Assembly (NCBI GenBank): GCA_020912385.1
Contig: CP087208.1
Coordinates: 2,418,001 to 2,482,000 of the forward strand
Reading direction: 5' to 3'
DNA from: Neofusicoccum parvum
Lineage: Eukaryota > Ascomycota > Dothideomycetes > Botryosphaeriales > Botryosphaeriaceae
Length of the DNA stretch: 64,000 bases
The notes beneath the pieces were generated by a model, which searched no databases, had not been told where the DNA came from, and was given only the letters and a program-made list of their open reading frames with translations. The position numbers and the translations under genes are program-made. Below are positions 55,161 to 64,000 of the stretch, piece by piece; within the stretch, counting starts at the first letter, position 1, and every line of letters begins with the position of its first letter.

Positions 55161-55714
55161 TTAGCTAAACCGGTCGCCCTTCCTGCTCCTAAACGGCTCG
55201 CTGGCCTCGTATTTGCTCTTCTCGAGCACCTGCTGGCCCTCGGTCGCGGGCGCGTGTCTCGTCGGCGCCGGGTCCTGGCTGGCCTCGTGGCTGGGGTTGG
55301 CGCCACCGTTGGAGAAGGCTTGCGCCTCGAGGCGCTGCTGCATCTCGCGCTTGCGGCGGTCGGCCGCTGCTTTCTCGGCGCGCTCGGCGTTGATCTCCTT
55401 CTTCGCGAAGTAATAGGCACCGCCGCCGGCTGCGGGTGTGGAAGTGTGCTCGCGTCAGTCAGGTCGTCGCGAGGCGGTGGTGGGCTGCGGCAAGCGGGTG
55501 GACGCGGGACGAGGACAGGAGCTGCTGGGCGCAGAACGTACCGACGATCAAAATGCCCCAACCGTAGCTGGTGGAGTGAGTGGTGAGCGCTGGTCCTGCG
55601 GAGGTGGTCGGGAATGGCTGCAAATGACGTACGCGGTAGACCTGATCTACGCGGGCGTCAGTGGGACAGCTTGTTCTGCGGAATTGATGCGGCGGCCGAG
55701 CTTACGGTGTTCAT
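55161..55714 (-). CDS. small DUF4748-like protein
   Basis: Exons are 55714-55706 (MNT), 55641-55542 and 55429-55161, giving 125 aa. Introns 55642-55705 and 55430-55541 have donors GTAAGC and GTACGT. The core reads HSTSYGWGILIVAGGGAYYFAKKEINAERAEK: a hydrophobic glycine-rich segment (about residues 28-45) followed by a charged helix. This is the pattern I associate with the DUF4748 family of small eukaryotic proteins, probably a single-span membrane or mitochondrial protein. The C-terminal half is polar and disordered and ends RSRKGDRFS. The function is unknown. Exon 2 contains GTACGTCATTTGCAG, which looks like a 15-nt intron but is far too short and is in frame, so it was kept as coding. It is divergent from the next gene over 327 bases. 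Confidence 0.8.
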
Positions 55715-56041
55715 TGTTGCGAGGCTGCGAGACGGGAGGAAGAGGCTGTATCGCGGGATTGGGGATTGTCGGGAGAAGGGAACGAAGAGAACGGCCGGTT
55801 CGCAGCAAAATAGTGGATGAAATCAGGCCATACCGTAGGGCTGACGCCGCACCGAAGCGGAAGCTCGAGCCGCCTATCACGTAGCTTCCCGTGTGTCGAC
55901 CAGTCCGCCGCTTCACCTCCGTCCTCGGTCGCCGACCCCGAATCACCTCTGTTCGCCGACTTTTTGCAATCACAAGCCTCGCCCCGACCTGAGGCATCCA
56001 CCTCTTCGGAATCCCGGAAATACACGCAGCATCCATCCACC
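55715..56041. promoter_or_regulatory. 327-bp bidirectional promoter region
   Basis: Separates the start codons of two divergent small genes and must contain both leaders. No motif is claimed. Confidence 0.5.
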
Positions 56042-56691
56042 ATGCACGAAGACCGTACGCCGCCGCTAGAGCTTCCCCACACCTTCCCCGTCATCCCTCC
56101 GCTAACCACCACCACCACCTCGCAGACCCGCACCCACTCCTCGCCCAAATCCCCCTCACCGTCTCGCCCTTCGTCTCGCTCCCAACCGCCACGCCCCTCC
56201 CCTACACCTACAAGCAGCTCCCCTCCACCCTCCCACCCTCCGTCACCGACGCCCCGCCGCCCGCGGACGACGCCGCGCAAGCACCACAGCAGCAGCAACA
56301 GAAGCCGGCGTACGTGCAGTCGGCGTCGGGGCAGCACGCGGCGCACCCGGACGACATCATCGCGTCGTGCCGCGCGCTGCAGGCGCACCTGACGCGGCTG
56401 ACGGACGACGCCCGCGCCACGCTGCGCCGGTGGGACGACGGCATCCGCGAGCGCGACCTCGCCGAGAAGCGCCGCGTCGCCCCCGGCTGGCTGGACGAGG
56501 AGGTCAAGATGCTGGTGCCGGAGCGGAGGGGCGGCGGCGGTCAGCAGGGGAGCTTGTTGGATGGGGGCGTGTCGCCGCAGGGGCACGAGGGCGGCGGCGG
56601 CGGTGCTGGTGGGGAGGCGATGCAGGGTGTCGTGCAGAGTAATGAAGGGGAGGAGCTGGATAGGGCGTTTGGCGGGTTGGGCATTCGGTGA
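56042..56691 (+). CDS. unknown protein with Pro-rich N-terminus and helical C-domain
   Basis: Exons are 56042-56054 (13 nt) and 56126-56691, giving 192 aa. The intron has donor GTACGC, branch GCTAACC and acceptor CGCAG; splicing is needed to join MHED to HPHPLLAQIPLTVSPFVSLPTATPLPYTYKQLP, because the unspliced frame becomes Ser/Pro low-complexity. The first half is Pro-rich with a Gln run. The middle (DIIASCRALQAHLTRLTDDARATLRRWDDGIRERDLAEKRR) is a strong amphipathic helix followed by VAPGWLDEE. The tail is Gly-rich. I do not recognise the family. The helical core looks like a small complex subunit or adaptor, but this is inference. Confidence 0.7.
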
Positions 56692-57938
56692 TGGGAGACG
56701 TGTGGGCGTGTTAGGATTTATCGTGAATCGATATCTGAGGGCGCTGACCGTGTTGAGGGTTTGCATGTTCAAGAGGTTCTTCGATTCCGAAAGTGTAGCA
56801 GGCCGCGGAGCTTCACAGCAAAAGACCTCGAGTCCGAATGAGACGGAGTCGGCGTTTCCCAAGATGGCTTTCAAGTAGGATTTTCATGGTGCAGGCGTTT
56901 GGGGTGTTATGGCTAGAGGGCTGGTAGCAACAGGTCAGTGTGCTTGATCACATCAGTTGCAAACGCCCACTCGAGAGGAGATTCATTTCATGAGTTTAGT
57001 GTTAGGTTGTAAAGATGTAACGGAGATGGATTTAACCAAAAGAGTAAAGGTCACAATAGGTACATTGCTCGAACCTCCGTAGATATGTCACGATCTGGAC
57101 GCATCACAGTCAACACCCGCTGGAAATCTTGCGAAGAATTTCATCTGGTCGTCACAAGGAACTAAGGCTGAAGGCTCCAATGGCTTCAACGTTTTGCGGA
57201 TTCAAATTTTAGTGCGCAGTATCTCGCCGGTCAAAGATCATTGGCTTAGCATAGTTCGGGGCGCAGTCATCTCGCCGGTCAAAGGTCGTTGGCTTAGCAT
57301 ATTTTTTGAATCTTTATTTCAGACTTCAGTATGACTTCTTGGTGAAGTAACTAAAAAAAACAGTACTTGCGCGAATACGGAGCTTTCCACGATCATTTGC
57401 AAACGAGGATAGCTGATTTCACTACTCTAAAAACCAATGGATCAGAAACTTTGAATTCAAGGTCTCAGGCCGCTTCCTTTGCGTGTATTAGCAGTGGTTT
57501 ATAAGAAGAAAAGGTGGTACAGAGGTGATCCAGCCGCCAAAGCGCGTGAAGTAGGCAAGCTATATAGTTGGAGAGTTGTATCAGGATACAGACGTGCTTT
57601 GGTTATTTATCAAAGCCATCTATGTGGACTCTCCGATTCCCCATCAGAAAAATTATCTGAATTGAAGCCGTTCATTGATTTTGCGATCAATCGTAATCCC
57701 GGAAAGGTAGTAGTAGCTTCGGTCAGGGTCCTGCATGACGCGCTTGCGGAGCGGGAGATCAGCGGCGGACTTCCGCCTCGCGCAGTCCAAAGCGAAACCA
57801 ACACCTGTACCTCAACTCGCCCACACGCCCAACTACAAACAGGACCGCGGCGAATTCAATGCCCCGGGCGCCGTGAATACCCCCACGAGCTCCAACCACA
57901 AGAATCCCTCCACGGGCACCCGCCAACCGCCCGCCAAA
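56692..57938. other. intergenic region with a 47-bp duplication
   Basis: AT-rich 1.2-kb region. It contains the 47-bp-period duplication at 57214-57301 and no confident gene. From 57735 an ATG opens a frame leading into COG2 exon 1. Confidence 0.5.
57214..57301 (+). repeat. two-copy direct repeat, 47-bp period
   Basis: Copies at about 57214-57253 and 57261-57301 share GCGCAGT(C)ATCTCGCCGGTCAAAG, then (A/G)TC(A/G)TTGGCTTAGCATA, differing at about 3 positions. Confidence 0.8.
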
Positions 57939-58929
57939 ATGAGCAAATTCGAGGTAACCCTCCCGCCCCCCACAACCCACCTCATCACCGACCCCGATCT
58001 GACACGCGCCGGCGCGCGGCCCGCAGCTCCCCTCCTCCAACACCTCGGACACGCCGCGCTCGCACCTCTCCTCCGCCGCCATCTCCGACTCGGACGACGA
58101 CGACGCGTCGCTGCCGTACCCGGCGCCGCTCCCGCGCTCCGCCTTCGCGATCCCGGCGGCCCAGTTCTCGGCGAGCCGGTACCTCTCGACGCTGTCGCAC
58201 CGCCACCAGACGCTGGGCGACCTGCGGTCCGACCTGCGCGCGCGCTCGGCGCTGATCAGCCGCGAGCTGCTGGACCTGGTCAACGCCAACTACGCCGACT
58301 TCCTGAGCCTGGGCCAGGCGCTGCGGGGCGGCGAGGAGCGCGTCGAGGAGGTGAGGGTGGGGCTGCTGGGCATGCGGAAGGCGGTTGGGGAGGTGCGCGG
58401 CGGGGTGGTGGGGAGGGAGGAGGAGGTCAGAGAGCTGGTGGCGGGGAGGGAGAAGGTGAGGAGAGAGAGGGGTGTGGCGAGGGCGCTGCTGGAGGTGGAG
58501 AGGAGGGTGGGGGAGTTGGAGGCGGGGTTGGTGGTTGGGCAGGCAGGGGGAAGTGGGGTGAGGAAGGAGGACGATGGCGAGAGCTCGGAGAGTAGTGATG
58601 AAGAAGATGAAGAGGAAAGCGACGAGGATGAGGATGGGGAGAGCACAGGCAATAATGTGTCGCTAGCGAGGCTGCGGAGGTTGGCGAGGCAGTATCTGGG
58701 CGTGCGCCAGATTGCGGAGCGGGTGGGCGTGGAGCATCCGTTCCTGGTCGCGCAGGAGCCCCGTCTCACGAAGATTCGGAACACACTTTTGTTGGATCTT
58801 GGAGCAGCGTTGAAGCAGGCAAAGGCGGCAGGCGCTCAGGGCAAGAACAGAGTGCTCAAGGTCATGAGCATCTATGCGGAGATGGACGAAGGCATGGAAG
58901 CTGTCAAGGTGCTGAAAGGAGGCTCATAG
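57939..58929 (+). CDS. COG2: conserved oligomeric Golgi complex subunit 2
   Basis: Subunit of the COG vesicle-tethering complex in intra-Golgi retrograde transport. Exons are 57939-57953 (MSKFE) and 58027-58929, giving 305 aa, as in filamentous fungi, where COG2 is short. The intron has donor GTAACC, branch CTGAC and acceptor CGCAG. Hallmarks are FAIPAAQFSASRYLSTLSHRHQTLGDLRSDLRARSALISRELLDLVNANYADFLSLGQALRGGEERVEEV (the COG2 N-terminal domain), a long coiled coil (about 115-180), an acidic SSDEEDEEESDEDEDGE spacer, and LRRLARQYLGVRQIAERVGVEHPFLVAQEPRLTKIRNTLL. An in-frame upstream ATG at 57735 would add 68 residues and cannot be excluded. Confidence 0.9.
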
Positions 58930-59103
58930 GGAACCGATATTCCCGCAGTCTGGACAAAACGTTCACTGGTTCCATAGATGGGCTTCACGAGCAACGCACA
59001 ATACCCAAAAGCACGCTGCCTGCAGCATAGCAAGGAGTTTCAAGGATCATTTCATGATAATACACATTTTCCGTGCCCGCTATTGATATACATTTCCCCG
59101 AAT

Positions 59104-60176
59104 TTACAAAGTTGCCAGGTCCTTTGATGAAGGCGACTCCGGCCCCCTGAATTCGCCATTCAAACTGAAGCCAGGAGAGTTAGTCGAGCTCAGCACCTGG
59201 AAAGCACAAGTTAGCAACCAGCATCCAACCAACATCCACACAAGTCCCCAAACTTACCACCTCGTGGACATCCTTCGAGATGCGATCGCTCAGCTGTGCG
59301 ATATCCTTCTTTACGCTACTCATGAAGAACCTGATATTCTTCTGCAGCTCCTCGGGCGAGAAACCCAGCTGGCCGATGGCCATCCTGACGACGCCTAACC
59401 GCTCTCTGTACTCGGCGCCGCCGACCATCTCCTTGACGGCGGTGCCGACTTCCTTGACGACGGTACCCGTCTTCGCGCTGGGCATGAGGCCCTTCGGACC
59501 GAGGATGCGGCCCAGGCCGGCCTTGTTCATCTTCTGCAGCGAGTCGGCGTGGCACAGGCAGCGGTCGAAGTCGATGCGGCCCTCCTTGACCGCCTCGAAC
59601 ACCTCGTCCTCGCCCACCACCGCCGCGCCCGCCGCCACCGCCGCCTTTCCGGCCTTGGAGTCGCGCGGCGCGATCACGCAGATGCGCAGGTCCGTCTTGA
59701 CCGGGTGTGGCAGTCGTAGCCGGTTGCGCACCACCGGCCCGTTCTTGAGCGTGCGGAGCTTGACGTGCACTTCGTATTTGGTGGAGGTGGGGTCCCGGCC
59801 GACTTCGAAAGCGCGGATGTACCTGCGGTGGCAACTGTCAGTTTGATGCTTGGTGGTGGTTTGGCTCCGTGCTGCGGAGGAGGCGCGGGTTCGCCGCACT
59901 GCTCGGTTGACACCGGGGTTGGGCGTACCGTATCGCATCCAGCAGGGTGAATTGATCGGCCTCCTTGATTTCGTGTGTGCCGTAGGTCGTCCGGGTCTTC
60001 TTCTTCTTCTTGCTGGCGCTGTCGTCTTTTTTCTTGTAGCCTTTGCCGGCGGTTGCGCAGCGGACTTGCTGGATGGGTATCAGCGCGGGAGCGAGTGTCC
60101 GGCTGGCAGCCGGTCGTATGGAGGTGCTGAGGACATTCCTGCTCAGGTGAGCAAGACACCGCTGTGTTGAAGCCAT
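59104..60176 (-). CDS. MRPL1: mitochondrial large-subunit ribosomal protein uL1m
   Basis: Protein of the mitoribosomal L1 stalk. Exons are 60176-59929, 59822-59258 and 59196-59104, giving 301 aa. The N-terminus (MASTQRCLAHLSRNVLSTSIRPAASRTL) is a mitochondrial presequence, followed by a Lys-rich stretch and YGTHEIKEADQFTLLDAIRYIRAFEVGRD across the first splice. The L1 domain shows KYEVHVKLRTLKNGPVVRNRLRLPHPVKTDLRICVIA, GRIDFDRCLCHADSLQKMNKAGLGRILGPKGLMPSAKTGTVV and FMSSVKKDIAQL. The last exon gives the typical fungal end VLSSTNSPGFSLNGEF followed by a short tail. Introns are 106 and 61 nt. Confidence 0.95.
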
Positions 60177-60729
60177 TGGGGCGTGTGGAGTGGGTCGAGT
60201 CGCGATGCCGTCGACTTTCCAACCCGCCGACGGAGCTCTGCCGGCCGATCGTTTCGCCGCCGGGCCCGTGCGCACCGCTATGCCATTGTCTGTTCTGATT
60301 CGTCTCTTCCATTAAGCACCGAGCGAAATTGCACGTTTTTGAGGGCTAATTAGTATCTACTGCTAGATTCAACTACAGACTTAATTGTTTCCAAGACGTG
60401 TACCGTGACGGCGTGACATCGGAACTACATCCACGATATCGTGACAGCATCTGAATCATGCAACTCCGTCTGCCAAAAACCAAAAGCTAACACACAAAAC
60501 ACCAGACCAGCAGCCTAAACCTCTGCTTTTTTGCCCCGTTACCAGCCCCGTGTAAGCCAAACCCGCTCCATAGCCGCGCTAAAACCCAGACAAGCAGAAA
60601 CATGAAGACAATACAAACGCCGACTCGAGTCGCTAGCCATCATTAAACAAGTAGCGAGTAAGAGCGAACTGTAAGAAGGGGTATAATACTGATAAGCACT
60701 CGCCTCGTCGCGTCGTTGGAAGAGAACGC
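60177..60729. other. spacer between same-strand genes
   Basis: This 553-base spacer holds the MRPL1 promoter and leader and the 3' UTR of the acidic-protein gene. No other feature was seen. Confidence 0.55.
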
Positions 60730-62030
60730 TTAAGCTTTCGCTGCTTCAGTTGTTTCGGGTACGACGTCAGCTGCTGCTGCGGTCTCGTCGAAGACAACGA
60801 AGTCTTTGCTCTCTTCCGACGACGGGAATTCAGGCTCAGCTGATTCAGTCTCCTTCTCGACATTTTCAGTAGGCTGCATGATAGGGGGCACAGTGGCAGC
60901 CTCCTTCTCCTGTGTCGGGATGTCCTCAAAGGTGCACTCCTTCGACAGCGACGATGACTTCTCCGGCGCGTTGCCGTCAATGATGACATGCGAGTTTGCA
61001 TCCAGACCATCGGCGAAGTAATCCGAGGCAGGCAGGTCCGACAGCGGCGAGCGATCCTCCTCCATGGCGTCGCTGTCAAGCTTGCGACGGTGCTTGAGGA
61101 GCTTGCTTGGCTCTGTGGCATCAGCTTCAGACGTGCTGGCAGAGCGGGAAGTGGAAGCAAGGTGGTAGTCGGGTGGTGGGATGTTCTCCTTGCCCTTCTC
61201 GCGAGACTCGTTCTCGGCCCGGGTGTCGGAGTCATCATCAGACGAGATGTCGAGAATGTAGGCGGAGTGCTCCATCATGTTTGTGGCTTCCTCCTCGGGG
61301 CTGTCCTCGTGGATTTCAAAGAACCAGCCGTTGGGCATAGCCTCATCGAGAGTAGGAGCGGGCTTCGGCTTCACAGCTTTGGGGCTTGGCGCGTAGCTGG
61401 AGATGGTGCCCGTCAAAGCAGCGTCGATAGAGAAAGGCAGACCAGAGTCACGACGAGGGCTGAGTCCAAAGGCAGGCGGGTCGATGCGAGTGGTGCGGCG
61501 CTTGGAAAGGAGACCGACACGCTTGTGCTTCGGGGAACCGCGGCTGGTGCTGATTGACGGCTTGGAGGAAACGAAGGATGTCCGCGGCTTCTGAGAGGTC
61601 GGCGCGGGAGCTGAGGAACGAGCAGAGGACGAAGAGGTAGGAACTGCGTCGGTCTTCAAGATGAACTTGGAGACCTTCTTCGGGGTGCCGTCCAGGTTCT
61701 TGGAGCGCTTGGTGGGCGAGGAAAAGAGCGCGGGATCCACGTTCTCGCTGTCGAAGTCATCGTCAAAGGCTTGGGTGGTGTGGCGGCGCTTCGACGGAGA
61801 CAGGTTCAACTGCTTGCCGGACGGCGAAGAGAACGAAAATGGGGAGGCGGGAATGGCTGGAGAGGGGTGAGCAAGATTGGGCGGATCGGCGCGGAGGGCA
61901 GCCAGGCGGGCCGACGCGCGAGATGAGAAGAGAGCTTACAGTTCTGGCGGTTTTTCGCGCTGGCAAGGTTGTGCAAGCGAGGGCTGTCAAGGGCCGCGAA
62001 CGGCTGGCGCGCAGGTACGTGAGCAGTCAT
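60730..62030 (-). CDS. conserved-looking acidic disordered protein, unknown function
   Basis: Exons are 62030-61940 and 61856-60730, giving 405 aa. The intron (61857-61939) has donor GTAAGC, a branch-like GCTCACC and acceptor TCCAG; it joins MTAHVPARQPFAALDSPRLHNLASAKNRQN to SIPASPFSFSSPSGKQLNLSPSKRRH. Visible short motifs are RQPFAALDSPRL at the N-terminus, DDDFDSENVDPALFSSPTKR, several SPxK/R sites that could be CDK targets, and IDAALTGTISSYAP followed by PNGWFFEIHEDSPEEEATNMMEHSAYILDISSDDD, the most domain-like part. The rest is Ser/Glu/Asp-rich and disordered. Basic patches suggest the nucleus. It resembles an uncharacterised fungal family with the RQPFA...SENVDP signature; no enzyme domain is visible. 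Confidence 0.8.
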
Positions 62031-64000
62031 TTTCTGCGATGTGATATGGACGGCGTTTGATGAAGTTGCTGGCGACGGCCGATTTTGCGTGGAGTGGAGC
62101 TGGGCAGACGCGACTCGTGCGCGGTGATGTGCGTGTTGACGTCCTCCCGCGAAAGGCAGCAGATAAACAAGCGATCGAGCGGGGAACGGCAGCACGGACT
62201 CGCAGTGTTGTAGGCAGCAACGGCAACAACAACAACGGCAAATTCTTGACGATGGACGCAAGGCGAGGAGTCGCAATCGCGGAGGACTTGAGGGAGAGCA
62301 GGCAAGCCTGGGGAGACGAGGGCGGCGCGAGGGCGCGCGAGGTGTATATCGGAGCAGGGCGGAGGCGTCAGCCGGCCGCACGAGACGCGAAGGTGCGATC
62401 TGTGGCGTCTAGGCGGCCCCGGCTGCAAGGAGCAGCGCGTTTGCCTGGTGTACTGTTGGTGTTCTCGCGCCGGGGGCTAAGCCCAAAGACCAGTAGCAGC
62501 CGCGCAAAACCGGTTTGCTGTGCCTGGCCCTCTGCAGTAGCTGCCACCGAAGTCATGCACCAGGCCGCCGAGCTGCCCCAGCACTGGCTCCCAGCCCCCC
62601 GCCCCTGCCCGCCACCTGCATTACACGCTGCGCGCGCAGGGTTGCGCGAACGCGACGCGACGCGCGACCACCGCGTTGAGTGGTCCGGATCGCGACGAGC
62701 CACAGGCGCCCGGTTCGGACGACGTCCTGCCTTCCTCTCTTTGCTGCCGCCGGTGCGTCCTCAGCCGCCTAGCGGGCTCTCGACACCACCGCCGCCAATC
62801 TAACTCGCATCGTCCGCCGTGCCAGCTCACGCAGCTGAGCGCTACCGCGCAAGCGTCGCCTTGCCCTTACTCGCGAGCCACTGCCGCCGACGCAAGGCGA
62901 GCCCGACGAGACTGAGCATTGCCGTTTCAGCGCGTCACGCCTCACCGCGCGCATGGGTCGCGATAAGCTGTCCCCAGCCTCCGCCCCGCTCGACTCTCGT
63001 CAGCTCTTTAATTAGCGCGTCTTATGAGGCCTATAGGTCCCAATGCCGGGCGCGTGGCCAGCCTCGCCGTGGGTGTGATCTGCCCCGGCCCCATCGATAC
63101 GACGGCGCACGCGTTTGAGGTAGACATGCGGACCATGCCTCATCGCCTGTTTCGGAAACCACGTCTGATACCACTGCCTCGAGCGGTAGGTGATGGACAC
63201 GCCGCTGACCATACCCCGCGAGCATTGGTTTCACGCGCTGCATGTGTGTGTTCGCCGAACTGCCGAGATGCTACCTACTTGCGCCGCGTCTAGTCATGGA
63301 AGAGCTTCGCCGCAACTCGGACCACATAGTCTGACAGAGACCCACAGAAGGAAGCTCTCACCGCAGGCCCGAAACCGAGCTTTTTCCTTTTAATCCGCCG
63401 TCGAACGCACCTTTTCCCGCACATACGTTTGGAGAAGTGAATACTCACCAGTTGCCGCTCCTGCGGGAGTACTCCGGGCATGCTGCCCTACGCTTTCAGC
63501 CATGCCTTGCGTTGCAGAGGCCAATAGAGCAATGGCCCTGGGGTTCGTGGAGCGCGTGCGCGGAACCACTGGAGGAGAAGCGCTGCCCACAGTTTATCCA
63601 GACTCAAAATCACGTGCGAACGACCATTTCCGCCAATGGGATGCGCAGCGCTGTCACACGTGAGGCAGGCCAAGACTGCAAGGATCCTCGATGCCGGCTG
63701 AACCGTGATGACGACGGTACAGAATAGAGTGCTGAGATCCAGTCTCTGGACCTGCTTCACCTCCAGTGCTGGGCTGCTTCTTTGTCTGAACAGTTGAGGG
63801 CCGTGCCGAGAAGGTCAGCTGCGATGATGGAATCCACAGTGCGTCACCCCACCAGGATGCTACGGGCGTACTTGCCTCGCCTTGCCGGAAGTGTCGGGTT
63901 ATTCACGACCGTTCATGCAGAGAGCTCAACCCAAGTCACTCGCTGGACCATTGCGAATCAGCACCGCTATTCTTTGTTTGCATATCCCGCTCCTCTACTC
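62031..64000. other. terminal region, no supported gene
   Basis: 62.0-63.0 kb is GC-rich with overlapping frames on both strands (62057-62803 plus; 62368-62703 minus) and no family resemblance. 63.0-64.0 kb has only short frames. It is probably the upstream region of the acidic-protein gene and of a gene beyond the window. Confidence 0.5.

Noticed and set aside
55615..55629. 15-nt GTACGTCATTTGCAG in the DUF4748-like gene as an intron
   Set aside because: Far below the minimum intron size; it is in frame and reads VRHLQ, so it was kept as coding.
57479..58255. 258-aa plus-strand frame upstream of and overlapping COG2
   Set aside because: It starts at TTG, turns into Arg/Thr/Pro low complexity in the COG2 exon, and has no family resemblance.
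1..64000. CRISPR arrays, rRNA operons, bacterial-type operons or intact transposons
   Set aside because: No regularly spaced repeats, no conserved rRNA stretches, and no transposase, reverse transcriptase or long terminal repeats were recognised; gene structure is fungal.

Overview
The window is nuclear DNA from a filamentous ascomycete (Pezizomycotina). The evidence is GC-rich coding DNA, many short GT-AG introns (46-296 nt) with CTNAC-like branch sites, and a gene set that includes a HET-domain protein, a CASTOR-type ACT protein, a DUF1996 secreted protein, a cellobiose dehydrogenase (CDH) and an AA9 lytic polysaccharide monooxygenase (LPMO). The class within Pezizomycotina cannot be fixed from the sequence alone. 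All exon models were built by hand from reading frame, splice consensus and family knowledge; no transcript data or searches were used.

Layout, left to right. 1-5 kb: the 3' end of an unrecognised gene, then FAL1/eIF4A-III helicase (-) and splicing factor SF3a60/PRP9 (+), divergent over 318 bp. 5-18 kb: sparse, with a secreted DUF1996 protein, a BCS1-like AAA ATPase, a GNAT acetyltransferase and an F-box-like protein separated by 1-3 kb gaps. 18.8-26.4 kb: a same-strand block of V-ATPase subunit A (VMA1), dynamin-like VPS1 and a membrane-anchored degenerate AMP-binding protein. 28-29.5 kb: a CASTOR-type ACT protein. 29.5-34.6 kb: a GC-rich gap with no confident gene. 34.6-37.2 kb: a HET-domain protein.

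37.9-43.3 kb is the most interesting part. A CDH (-) with a cytochrome, a GMC flavodomain and a C-terminal CBM1 stands head-to-head with an AA9 LPMO (+) over a 1.28 kb shared upstream region. In known biology CDH is the electron donor of AA9 enzymes, so donor and acceptor of one oxidative cellulose-attack system sit side by side.

43.7-50.3 kb is housekeeping: PWP2 (U3 snoRNP) divergent from a Cdc3/AspB-type septin, then WDR83/MORG1. 50.3-55.1 kb is mostly empty apart from one possible 61-residue mitochondrial protein. 55.1-62.0 kb holds small spliced genes: a DUF4748-like protein divergent from an unknown 192-aa protein, Golgi-tether subunit COG2, mitochondrial ribosomal protein uL1m, and an acidic disordered protein. 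62-64 kb has no supported gene.

I see no CRISPR array, rRNA, convincing tRNA, intact transposon or secondary-metabolite cluster. Several genes begin or end with exons of 9-20 nt, so automatic gene calls here are likely to be wrong at their ends.
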